This document shows positions 1 to 5,550 of a DNA stretch of 5,550 nt, one piece after another. This DNA is from Chloroflexota bacterium (GTDB lineage Bacteria; Chloroflexota; Anaerolineae; Anaerolineales; UBA4823). The stretch is from the NCBI GenBank assembly GCA_030613705.1, contig JAUWLJ010000168.1, forward strand, positions 1 through 5,550, read 5' to 3'. Each line of letters opens with the position of its first letter. Within the stretch, counting starts at the first letter, position 1. Position numbers and translations under genes: made by a program. The notes under the pieces were generated by a model, which was not told where the DNA came from, searched no databases, and saw only the letters and a list, made by a program, of their open reading frames with translations.

Positions 1-2
1 GG

Positions 3-416
3 TTTGTCCTCTGGCCAGTCTTTCGCCCACAAAAAGATGCCGTCATAGCCGGGGAAGTTCCCTTTGATTTCGACGAGTACCCAGTCTTCGATAAAAACTT
101 GCAGAATTTTGCCTTCGCCGCAGTCCTGAAGATGCCAGAGAACGCTATTGTTTTCACCGATTGGGATTTGGTATGGCCTTATTATTACGCTGCTCATATC
201 CTGGAGAGTCGCCGTGATCTAACTTTTGCCGAAACCTATCCTGCCGACGATGTGGATGGCGTGGCTGCTTCTGTGGTTGATTATGTGTCCATAAATTTGA
301 CAGATCATCCCATCTTTTTCAGTGAGCGTGAACAAGCATTGCTGGAAGCTGGGTTTGATTTCACCCCGGCCCGTCTCGGCCCCGCCCGTCTGTTCCGGGT
401 GATAGCAGAGAAGTAA
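3..416 (+). CDS. DUF2723/PMT-like membrane protein, 3' end only
   Basis: The reading frame is open from the window edge (codon at position 3) to a TAA at 414-416, giving the last 137 residues of a protein whose start lies outside. The visible part is a soluble tail. After a short hydrophobic run (FVLWPVF) it contains 'MPENAIVFTDWDLVWPYYYA', followed by 'ILESRRDLTFAET' and, near the end, 'DHPIFFSERE' and 'GPARLFRVI'. This order (a 'gai.f.dwD...p..Y' strand, then a 'RrDl' strand, then 'hPiff', then a terminal 'lfRV') is what I associate with the C-terminal domain of DUF2723/TMEM260-like, glycosyltransferase-C-fold proteins common in Chloroflexota. Such proteins are multi-pass membrane proteins thought to transfer sugars from lipid donors. 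The TTG at 99 is an internal codon, not a start, because the frame continues upstream. No clear terminator follows, and only 26 bases separate it from the next start codon, but a shared function with the sugar genes downstream is not obvious. Confidence 0.65.
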   Translation, partial: FVLWPVFRPQKDAVIAGEVPFDFDEYPVFDKNLQNFAFAAVLKMPENAIVFTDWDLVWPYYYAAHILESRRDLTFAETYPADDVDGVAASVVDYVSINLTDHPIFFSEREQALLEAGFDFTPARLGPARLFRVIAEK

Positions 417-429
417 TCCCGATAATCTT

Positions 430-437
430 GGAGAGGG
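430..437 (+). promoter_or_regulatory. Shine-Dalgarno sequence of the aldolase remnant
   Basis: GGAGAGGG lies 5 bases before the ATG at 443. It is one of the two best ribosome binding sites in the window and favours ATG 443 over the upstream in-frame TTG at 428, which has no such site at a suitable distance. Its survival suggests that the short downstream ORF is the original 5' end of a real gene and may still be translated. Confidence 0.6.
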
Positions 438-442
438 TATTT

Positions 443-634
443 ATGCAGCTAAATATCGGCAAAATCTGCGGTCCTGCGGCTACCTCAAGCGAAGCTGGTG
501 TTTTCAACATCTTGGCTTTCGACCATCGCCAGTTTTTTGCGAGAATACTCACACAGCCCACCCGTGGTGGAATTTATTTCCAGAGATCGAAGAAGTGGCA
601 AGTTTGGGCTGGCTTGATTCATATTCAGGGTTAA
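443..634 (+). pseudogene. Truncated/internally deleted class I aldolase remnant (LacD/YihT-like N-terminus)
   Basis: The ORF from ATG 443 to TAA 632-634 encodes 63 residues. Residues 1-34 include 'GKICGPA', then 'SSEAGVFNILAFDHRQFF'. The 'a..G.f.iLAfDhR' block is characteristic of the first beta-strand of class I tagatose-1,6-bisphosphate/sulfofructose-phosphate aldolases (LacD, YihT, FbaB-like; DUF2090 of IolC is an alternative), which are normally about 290-330 residues long. The TIM barrel, including the Schiff-base lysine, is absent. After about position 550 the in-frame translation loses resemblance to the family, whereas the +1-shifted frame (about 562-630) reads 'PWWNLFPEIEEVASLGWLDS', then 'YSG'. 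This resembles the aromatic-rich C-terminal tails I associate with such aldolases. An internal deletion of roughly 0.8 kb plus a frameshift would explain both parts. The N-terminal match is fairly clear; the C-terminal match is an inference. It could alternatively be a small expressed protein of unknown role. Confidence 0.5.
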
Positions 635-665
635 GCTTATCCATCCAGCCATTAGCATCAAACCT

Positions 666-1820
666 ATGTTTCTGCCAAAGGCAATTTACTTCTTTTATTA
701 CGGCGCGGCGGCTTCGCTCTTTCCATTCCTGGTGATTTACTACGAAAGCCTGGGACTATCTGGTTACCAGATCGGTTTTTTGGCGGGAATAATGCCCTTG
801 ATAGCTCTCTTCAGCGCACCACTCTGGGGTGGACTTGCCGATGCATCCCAAAAGCACAAGCGTCTTTTATTACTGGCAATTTTTACCTCAATTGTGATCA
901 CTTTTGCTCTATCCAACGCCTCGGCTTTCCTTTGGTTGATTCCTCTGGTCGTGTTATTGGCGTTTTTTATCGCCCCAATTATGCCCATCGTAGACAATTC
1001 AGTGATGGACCTCTTAGCCGATCACAAAGATCAATATGGGAAGCTTCGTCTGTGGGGGGCAATTGGATGGGGAGTATCGGCTCCAGTTGTCGGTTGGTTA
1101 ATTGAGCGAAGTGATCTGTCTTGGGCTTTCTATGGCTACATGGTCCTGATGAGCGCAGGCTTGCTCGTGGCGTGGAAGCTTACCGTGAGCCAGGCTGGCA
1201 TCGGATCGAAGTTATGGGGTGGATTGCAGTCTTTATTATCCAACCCTAGCTGGTCTCTCTTTCTATTGACGGTTTTTGTATTCGGAATAGGTTCCTCTGT
1301 GATCCAAAATTTTCTTTTCTTGTACATGAACGATTTAGAAGCCAGCAAAACCCTAATGGGGCTATCCCTGATGTTCGCCACCCTTAGCGAACTGCCGGTC
1401 CTTTATTTTTCTGACCGCCTGCTCAGTCGTTTCGGTGCTACCGGGATGGTTATTCTATCAATGTCATTTCTAGTCTTGCGATTATTGGCCTATTCCTTTA
1501 TCCGAAATCCGCTCATGGTCTTGCCAATCCAGTTGCTACACGGTCCGACATATTCTGCCATGTGGGTTTCCGGCGTCTCCTATGCCGCTAAAAACGCCCC
1601 ACATGGAATGGGCGCTACCGCACAGGGGCTTTTCTCCGGTGTACTCTTAGGCCTGTCAGCAGCGGTGGGGGCATTTATCGGTGGCTTCCTTTTTGAGAAT
1701 ATTGGGCCAGTTGCCATGTTCCGCGTGACTGGATTTTTGGTTTTGATGGGCATCGCACTTTTCCTCCTGGTTGGAAACAGGATCATGGGTTTGGAGTCTC
1801 CCGCCAGTCGGATAAATTGA
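666..1820 (+). CDS. MFS transporter, LacY/HcaT-like (MFS_1_like), probable sugar permease
   Basis: A 384-residue integral inner-membrane protein with about 12 hydrophobic segments, the usual size for a 12-TM major facilitator. The N-terminus 'FFYYGAAASLFPFLVIYYES' is the typical TM1 pattern of the LacY/nucleoside-symporter/HcaT-like branch ('fy..f.a.g..fPflplyl...G'). The loop 2-3 motif A is at about residues 55-67 (GGLADASQKHKR). 'YGKLRLWGAIGWG' (125-137) and 'HGPTYSAMWVSGVSYAAK' (292-309), with 'GATAQGLFSGVLLGL' (316-330), are further marks of this branch. These carriers move sugars, nucleosides or aromatic acids, usually with protons; here the neighbouring kinases and GatZ-family gene point to a ketohexose or related sugar, which is an inference. 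ATG 666 is the only sensible start: the frame is closed by a TGA at 615-617 and no other good start lies between. No convincing Shine-Dalgarno precedes it, which is odd for a gene otherwise intact. Confidence 0.88.
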   Translation: MFLPKAIYFFYYGAAASLFPFLVIYYESLGLSGYQIGFLAGIMPLIALFSAPLWGGLADASQKHKRLLLLAIFTSIVITFALSNASAFLWLIPLVVLLAFFIAPIMPIVDNSVMDLLADHKDQYGKLRLWGAIGWGVSAPVVGWLIERSDLSWAFYGYMVLMSAGLLVAWKLTVSQAGIGSKLWGGLQSLLSNPSWSLFLLTVFVFGIGSSVIQNFLFLYMNDLEASKTLMGLSLMFATLSELPVLYFSDRLLSRFGATGMVILSMSFLVLRLLAYSFIRNPLMVLPIQLLHGPTYSAMWVSGVSYAAKNAPHGMGATAQGLFSGVLLGLSAAVGAFIGGFLFENIGPVAMFRVTGFLVLMGIALFLLVGNRIMGLESPASRIN

Positions 1821-1850
1821 TATGACCGCTGTGATAACTCAAGTGGAAAT

Positions 1851-1883
1851 AATATTCTTTCCCTGATCCGCTTCAGGAATATT
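1851..1883 (+). promoter_or_regulatory. Interrupted inverted repeat upstream of the tagatose kinase-like gene
   Basis: Within the 99-base gap between the transporter and the next gene, AATATT (1851-1856) and CCTGA (1862-1866) are mirrored by TCAGG (1873-1877) and AATATT (1878-1883). They form an 11-bp stem with a 6-base loop (TCCGCT) and a 5-base bulge (CTTTC) on the left arm. No real run of T follows, so it is a poor intrinsic terminator. It could be an mRNA hairpin shaping differential expression of transporter and kinase, or a regulator site. Direct observation for the repeat; function unknown. Confidence 0.35.
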
Positions 1884-1905
1884 TATTAGGGCATTTTCTA
1901 ACGTT

Positions 1906-1911
1906 GGAGGG
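1906..1911 (+). promoter_or_regulatory. Shine-Dalgarno deciding a TTG start
   Basis: GGAGGG sits 8 bases upstream of TTG 1920. It settles the start of the following kinase gene at this TTG: the protein begins 'MTKVITIGEALVEIM', the normal N-terminal beta-strand of a PfkB kinase, and any later ATG would remove that strand. Confidence 0.75.
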
Positions 1912-1919
1912 TATCAATC

Positions 1920-2873
1920 TTGACAAAAGTTATAACCATTGGAGAAGCGCTGGTCGAAATAATGCGTCCCTCTGCTGGGCAACCCCTCAATTACACAGGA
2001 GAGTTTCACGGACCATTTGCCAGTGGTGCCCCCGCCATTTTTGCTGTCGCTGCAGCCCGTCTGGGGTTGCCCACAGCTTTTATCGGAGCCGTTGGCGATG
2101 ATGCTTTTGGCCGTTTACTGGAAGCGCGCTTTGCCACTGAAAGAGTTGATTCAACCGGTCTACAGTATCCACCTGGTTTCGCCACCGGAGCGGCATTCGT
2201 CGCTTACGATGAGGTTGGTGGACGTGAGTTTGTCTTCCATATCCGTCACACAGCTTCCGGGCAAATATCCGCCAACCAATTACCAGCTGGTTTGTTCGAA
2301 GATGCTCACTGGTTGCATATCTCTGGTTCGACAATTTTTCTCAATGAGAATTGCCGCGCGGCCTGCCAAATGGCAGTGGATTTAATAATGACTCAGGGTG
2401 GAAAAATCAGCCTGGATCCAAACCTACGTCCCGAGCTGATGGCTGTTGATGAAGCCAGGAAGGTATTAGCTCCATTTCTGGTGGTGGCGGACTTAGTTTT
2501 GCCTACAGAATTTGAAGCAGGCGCGCTGACTGGTGAATCCGAGATTACCGGTGTAGTGCAGGCTCTGAGGATTAAAGATAATGCTATACTGGTCCTTAAA
2601 CGCGGTCCTTCAGGTTGCTCAATAATCCACAATGGAAAACGCCTTGATATCCCTGGATTCGTAGTCGACGAAATTGACCCTACTGGGGCAGGGGACTGTT
2701 TCTCAGCAGCTTTTATCGCCGGCTTAGAGGATGGCTGGCCCCTTGAGCGTGTCGGTCGTTTTGCCAATGCCGCTGGTGGACTGGCTGTCACCCAATTCGG
2801 CCCCATGGAGGGGGCACCCACACGCTTTCAACTCGAGAATTTTCTATCCACCAAGAAAACAGAGAGCGAATGA
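1920..2873 (+). CDS. PfkB-family sugar kinase, probable tagatose kinase (TagK-like)
   Basis: A 317-residue cytoplasmic ribokinase-fold (PfkB) kinase, full length for the family, transferring phosphate from ATP to a sugar. Visible parts in order: N-terminal strand 'VITIGEALVEIM' (4-15); substrate-side signature 'SGAPAIFAVAAARLG' (35-49); 'IGAVGDDAFG' (55-64); lid strand region 'GREFVFHIRHTASGQI' (101-116); 'SLDPNLRPEL' (164-173); 'LPTEFEAGALTG' (194-205); and the ATP/anion-hole signature 'DPTGAGDCFSAAFIAG' (253-268), with D259 of GAGD as the expected catalytic base. The combination of 'SGAPAIF' with 'FHIRH(T)ASG' resembles proteins annotated as tagatose kinase in rhizobia, rather than KdgK or fructokinase, but this rests on memory of the family. 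If correct, it makes D-tagatose 6-phosphate. The start is TTG with a strong SD. It lies 99 bases after the transporter and 81 before a second PfkB gene. Being a sugar kinase is secure; the substrate is a moderate inference. Confidence 0.85.
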   Translation: MTKVITIGEALVEIMRPSAGQPLNYTGEFHGPFASGAPAIFAVAAARLGLPTAFIGAVGDDAFGRLLEARFATERVDSTGLQYPPGFATGAAFVAYDEVGGREFVFHIRHTASGQISANQLPAGLFEDAHWLHISGSTIFLNENCRAACQMAVDLIMTQGGKISLDPNLRPELMAVDEARKVLAPFLVVADLVLPTEFEAGALTGESEITGVVQALRIKDNAILVLKRGPSGCSIIHNGKRLDIPGFVVDEIDPTGAGDCFSAAFIAGLEDGWPLERVGRFANAAGGLAVTQFGPMEGAPTRFQLENFLSTKKTESE

Positions 2874-2954
2874 ATACCCGAAGAGATTCTCCGCGGCCAA
2901 ATCAAATTTCATGTTCTCTGTTACCTCTGTGGTTGATTTTTAATAGGATTTGAA

Positions 2955-3872
2955 ATGAAGAAATTTGACCTCCTGGTTGCCGGGGAGATTAACCCCGACC
3001 TGATCCTCACTGGACCTAATCTCGAACCTCAATTCGGGCAAACAGAGATCCTTGTAGAAGATGCTGCTCTAACAGCGGGGTCATCATCGGTGATCTTTGC
3101 CTGTGGAGCAGCGCGCCTGGGATTGAGAGTAGCCTTTATCGGGGTTATCGGAGATGACCTGTTTGGTGCGTTCATGTTGGACGTGCTGAAATCGCGCGGC
3201 GTTGATGTTTCTAACGTCATTGTGGATGAGAACCAGATCACTGGATTGAGCGTGATCCTCAACCGGATAAACGATAGAGCAATCCTCACACATCTGGGAG
3301 CCATTGGTGCTTTATACAGTAAGCAGATTACAGATGAATTATTGGCGGAAGCGCGTCACGTTCACGTGGCCAGCTATTTTTTACAAACCAACCTGCAGCC
3401 CGGGTTGACCGACCTGTTCAAGCGAGCGCAGGCATCGGGCTTGACTACATCCCTCGACACAAATTGGGATCCTGAAGAAAAATGGGTAGGGGTGGATGAA
3501 TTGCTGAAGCATACGACAGTATTCTTACCTAATGAAGCTGAAGCCCTATCATTGACCGGAGCTCCTGGCGTAGAGGAAGCTGCTGGAAACCTGGCAACCC
3601 AGGCTGCAATTGTGGCTGTTAAAATGGGGGTAGATGGTGGTTTGGCTGTTGATGGAGAGTCCCTTTACCGGGCGCCAATCATCCCGGTAGATGTCCTGGA
3701 TACGGTCGGGGCAGGGGACACTTTCGATGCTGGGTTTATCTATGGTTTCTTGCATGGCTGGCCGCTGGAGAAATCACTGAAACTGGCTATCGCCTGCGGA
3801 TCGCTGTCCACACTGAAACCGGGGGGTGTTGAGGGCCAGCCGACTTTGGATAATGCTCGGAAATATTTGTAG
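2955..3872 (+). CDS. PfkB-family carbohydrate kinase, substrate unknown
   Basis: A 305-residue ribokinase-like kinase, different in detail from the kinase directly upstream. Landmarks: N-terminal strand 'DLLVAGEINPDLIL' (5-18); signature-1 region 'TAGSSSVIFACGAARLG' (40-56), where the usual GG pair is G-S; 'FIGVIGDDLFG' (61-71); lid 'RAILTHLGAIGAL' (108-120); 'SLDTNWDPEEKW' (166-177); 'LPNEAEALSLTG' (191-202); and signature 2 'DTVGAGDTFDAGFIYGF' (249-265), with catalytic D255. All core elements are present, so it should be active. The 'SLDTNWDP..W' and 'TAGSS..FACG.ARLG' features mark a carbohydrate-kinase subgroup I associate with Chloroflexota and Thermotogae-type genomes, without a firm substrate. 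In this setting a hexose, a ketohexose, or a hexose phosphate (LacC-like second phosphorylation) are possibilities. ATG 2955 is preceded by AGGA (2945-2948) at a 6-base spacing. The next gene begins 38 bases downstream, consistent with one transcript. Confidence 0.85.
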   Translation: MKKFDLLVAGEINPDLILTGPNLEPQFGQTEILVEDAALTAGSSSVIFACGAARLGLRVAFIGVIGDDLFGAFMLDVLKSRGVDVSNVIVDENQITGLSVILNRINDRAILTHLGAIGALYSKQITDELLAEARHVHVASYFLQTNLQPGLTDLFKRAQASGLTTSLDTNWDPEEKWVGVDELLKHTTVFLPNEAEALSLTGAPGVEEAAGNLATQAAIVAVKMGVDGGLAVDGESLYRAPIIPVDVLDTVGAGDTFDAGFIYGFLHGWPLEKSLKLAIACGSLSTLKPGGVEGQPTLDNARKYL

Positions 3873-3898
3873 GTTTAATCAGCAATTAAGGCTACCTT

Positions 3899-3903
3899 AA
3901 GGA
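3899..3903 (+). promoter_or_regulatory. Shine-Dalgarno deciding ATG 3911
   Basis: AAGGA with a 7-base spacer to ATG 3911. The adjacent in-frame TTG at 3908 is the longer alternative, but ATG is the stronger start codon and has the better spacing, so the GatZ-family protein is taken to begin MYLEETL. Confidence 0.6.
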
Positions 3904-3910
3904 TGTTTTG

Positions 3911-5191
3911 ATGTATCTCGAAGAAACTCTTTCTGCCCAAAAACAAGGTCAAGCTCGCGGAATCACCTCGATTTGCTCTGCCCACCCCGCCGTGCTGGAA
4001 GCCACACTGCTGCACGGTATCGAGACCAACCGGCCAGTTCTGATTGAATCCACCTGCAACCAGGTCAACCAATTCGGTGGCTACACGGGGATGACCCCGA
4101 AAGATTTTGCAGCGTATGTAGGTGATATGGCAAATCGCCTGGGATTTCCGACGGAGTGGTTGATTATGGGCGGCGACCATCTCGGTCCCAATGTGTGGCA
4201 GGATGAACCTGCCGCAAGCGCCATGGCTAAATCACACCGGATGGTGCAGGATTATATCGCCGCTGGGTACTGCAAAATCCATCTAGATGCAAGCATGAAA
4301 TGTTCTGACGACCCGGAAGGGCCGCTTCCAGTAGAATTGGCAGCAGAACGGACAGCAGAATTGGCTGAGATAGCTGAAGCGACTTTTGAGAAGCTTGGAG
4401 GCGGGGAAGCGCCGCATTATGTGATCGGTACCGAGGTGCCTGTGGCTGGAGGTGCACAAAGGGATGATGAATACCTGCAAGTTACCATGGTGCCTGATTT
4501 AGAAAAAACCATCCAGCAAACTCGTTCTGCTTTCCACGTTCGAGGGCTGGATTCCGCCTGGGAACGAATGATTGCTGTGGTGGTGCAGCCGGGAGTTGAG
4601 TTTGGTGACGCGACAATCCATTCGTATGACCGCGCTGCAGCTGCGAATTTGTCGCACTTCATCGAAGGGCAGCCGCTGGTCTACGAAGCGCATTCAACAG
4701 ATTATCAGACGAAAGATGCTTTGCGCCAGATGGTAGAAGACCACTTTGCCATTCTCAAGGTTGGCCCGGCGCTGACGTTCGCCTACCGCGAGGCGATCTT
4801 TGCACTGGCGATGATTGAGAATGAATTATATCCCGCACAGGAACGTTCTAATCTTATTTCGGTAATAGATCGAGTGATGGTCGATAATCCTGTCCACTGG
4901 CAGAAGTATTATCGCGAGGATGATGCCGCTATGCGCATTGCCCGCAAATACAGCTTCAGCGACCGTATCCGCTATTACTGGCCTGAGAAGCGGGTGCAAA
5001 GTGCATTAAATAAGCTGTTTGACAACTTGGGTGATAAGCCGTTGCCGTTATCGTTGCTAAGCCAATTTTTGCCGGTGCAGTATGCTGGAGTTCAATCTAG
5101 CAGACTTCTCAATACCCCAAGAGGTCATGTATTAAGTAAAGTTTTAGATGTGCTGGATGATTATGGATATGCAACAGGTGATAATGCCTAA
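3911..5191 (+). CDS. GatZ/KbaZ-family protein (COG4573): tagatose-bisphosphate aldolase 'non-catalytic subunit' or tagatose-6-P/fructose-6-P 4-epimerase
   Basis: A 426-residue cytoplasmic protein, the same size as E. coli GatZ/KbaZ (about 420-426), so complete. Family blocks in order: 'GITSICSAHPAVLEATL' (17-33), 'LIESTCNQVNQFGGYTGMTP' (44-63), 'MGGDHLGPNVWQ' (86-97), 'KIHLDASMKC' (122-131), 'VIGTEVPVAGG' (171-181), 'VVVQPGVEFGD' (223-233), 'EAHSTDYQT' (259-267), 'KVGPALTFAYREA' (283-295) and 'RIRYYWP' (352-358). D89-H90 recall the Asp-His pair of class II aldolases; H124 and H261 are other plausible metal ligands (inference). In enterobacteria GatZ/KbaZ supports GatY/KbaY, which cleaves tagatose 1,6-bisphosphate. 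No GatY is in this window. As I recall, lone members from soil bacteria and from Anaerolineae-like thermophiles were characterised as 4-epimerases interconverting tagatose-6-P and fructose-6-P, and a TagK-like kinase two genes upstream fits that role. The symbol is left blank because gatZ would imply the aldolase subunit. Family certain, reaction inferred. Confidence 0.9.
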   Translation: MYLEETLSAQKQGQARGITSICSAHPAVLEATLLHGIETNRPVLIESTCNQVNQFGGYTGMTPKDFAAYVGDMANRLGFPTEWLIMGGDHLGPNVWQDEPAASAMAKSHRMVQDYIAAGYCKIHLDASMKCSDDPEGPLPVELAAERTAELAEIAEATFEKLGGGEAPHYVIGTEVPVAGGAQRDDEYLQVTMVPDLEKTIQQTRSAFHVRGLDSAWERMIAVVVQPGVEFGDATIHSYDRAAAANLSHFIEGQPLVYEAHSTDYQTKDALRQMVEDHFAILKVGPALTFAYREAIFALAMIENELYPAQERSNLISVIDRVMVDNPVHWQKYYREDDAAMRIARKYSFSDRIRYYWPEKRVQSALNKLFDNLGDKPLPLSLLSQFLPVQYAGVQSSRLLNTPRGHVLSKVLDVLDDYGYATGDNA

Positions 5192-5326
5192 TTCTGGCAA
5201 CACCTAAAATGTAGCGACAAGATTGATAACCGACATAAAACCCGGGGTTGTTCTTTACATGCGAATAGCAGCTGTGGCCTTGGCCCTGGAAGGCAGTGCG
5301 TACCTATCTATGAGTATTATCATAAT
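5192..5326 (+). other. Intergenic gap with short inverted repeats
   Basis: This 135-base gap separates the GatZ-family gene from the HAD gene. It holds GCCTT (5277-5281) mirrored by AAGGC (5290-5294) around an 8-base loop, and AACC/GGTT around CGG within about 5239-5250. Neither is followed by a T-run, so no intrinsic terminator can be claimed. TATTAT (5315-5320) sits 6 bases before the HAD start codon and could be a -10 element of a leaderless promoter. TATTAT-C-ATAATA (5315-5327) is a 13-base palindrome overlapping the start. Confidence 0.35.
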
Positions 5327-5550
5327 ATGGATGGAAAACTAGGAATTCTTTGGGACATGGATGGTGTTCTGGTGGACACAGGCCAGTTTCACTTCCAATC
5401 CTGGATGTCTACGCTCTCCAAATATGGAATTCCCTTTTCCTACGAAAAATTTAGAGCTGTTTTTGGGATGAACAACGAAAGTACTTTGCATCTGATCCTG
5501 GGTGAGAATTTCACGAATGATCTTTATTTAAAGATCAGCGAGCGGAAGGA
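5327..5550 (+). CDS. HAD-superfamily hydrolase, beta-phosphoglucomutase/phosphatase-like, 5' part
   Basis: From ATG 5327 the frame is open to the window edge, giving the first 74 residues of a protein expected to be about 210-230 long. 'LGILWDMDGVLVDTG' (5-19) is HAD motif I: D10 is the expected nucleophile and D12 the acid/base. It is followed by an alpha-helical cap starting 'QFHFQSWMSTLSKYGIPFSY' and then 'FGMNNESTLHLILG', the C1-cap layout of beta-phosphoglucomutase-like and sugar-phosphatase members ('FGmnn'). It could isomerise a sugar phosphate or remove phosphate from one. Next to a tagatose-type pathway, a hexose-6-phosphate or 1-phosphate is a reasonable guess, but the substrate-specifying region is outside the window. 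No Shine-Dalgarno precedes the ATG. The nearest upstream ATG (5310) is out of frame. Confidence 0.85.
   Translation, partial: MDGKLGILWDMDGVLVDTGQFHFQSWMSTLSKYGIPFSYEKFRAVFGMNNESTLHLILGENFTNDLYLKISERK

Noticed and set aside
99..416. Stand-alone 105-residue protein starting at TTG 99
   Set aside because: The frame is open upstream to the window edge with related protein-like sequence, so this is the end of a longer gene.
1920..1942. Perfect TTGACA (a -35 consensus) at 1920-1925
   Set aside because: It coincides with the TTG start and ACA second codon of the kinase. The hexamer 17 bases downstream is not -10-like, and TATAAC at 1930-1935 is far too close.
2017..2385. 122-codon + strand frame inside the TagK-like gene
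   Set aside because: It overlaps a well-supported PfkB gene in another frame and shows no domain features.
2393..2821. 142-codon open frame on the minus strand
   Set aside because: It is the antisense shadow of the TagK-like gene; its composition (many P, S, T, R) and lack of motifs do not suggest a real protein.
2899..2939. AAATCAA and TTGATTT inverted repeat in the gap between the two kinases
   Set aside because: Only 7 AT-rich base pairs with a 27-base loop; likely by chance.
2731..2943. 70-codon frame spanning the 3' end of the first kinase and the gap
   Set aside because: Mostly an out-of-frame reading of the kinase gene; no motif or start signal.
3875..4180. Minus-strand 101-codon frame opposite the start of the GatZ-family gene
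   Set aside because: No recognisable domain or ribosome binding site; a shadow of conserved coding sequence.
5259..5342. 27-residue hydrophobic ORF overlapping the HAD start
   Set aside because: No SD, tiny, and out of frame with a clear HAD gene; a leader peptide cannot be supported from this sequence alone.

Overview
The window reads as a chromosomal segment of a bacterium with intermediate GC content. It is probably from the Chloroflexota (Anaerolineae-like). That placement is an inference from protein style only: a DUF2723-type membrane protein, PfkB kinases of the 'AARLGL..AFIG.(V/I)GDD.FG' kind, and a GatZ/KbaZ-type protein with no visible GatY partner. No rRNA, tRNA, CRISPR array or mobile element was seen. 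Every supported gene is on the + strand.

Layout. Positions 3-416 are the 3' end of a large membrane protein whose soluble tail resembles DUF2723/PMT-like proteins. Positions 443-634 hold a short ORF with a strong ribosome binding site. Its first ~35 residues look like the N-terminus of a class I (LacD/YihT-type) sugar-phosphate aldolase, and the rest of the gene appears to be missing, so I call it a remnant. Positions 666-1820 encode a 12-TM MFS transporter of the LacY/HcaT-like group. Positions 1920-2873 (TTG start) encode a PfkB sugar kinase that resembles tagatose kinase. Positions 2955-3872 encode a second, different PfkB kinase. Positions 3911-5191 encode a full-length GatZ/KbaZ (COG4573) protein. 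From 5327 to the window end is the 5' part of a HAD-family phosphatase/phosphomutase of the beta-phosphoglucomutase type.

How the genes may work together. The set looks like a ketohexose (D-tagatose or related) utilisation cluster: uptake by the MFS protein, 6-phosphorylation by the TagK-like kinase, then conversion by the GatZ-family protein. No GatY/KbaY catalytic subunit is in view. Some stand-alone GatZ-family proteins are, as I recall, 4-epimerases acting on tagatose 6-phosphate/fructose 6-phosphate, so the most economical route is tagatose -> tagatose-6-P -> fructose-6-P without an aldolase. The decayed aldolase fragment just upstream would fit a locus that once had an aldolase branch and lost it. 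The second kinase and the HAD protein may serve a related sugar or a phosphate-removal step; the sequence does not settle their substrates.
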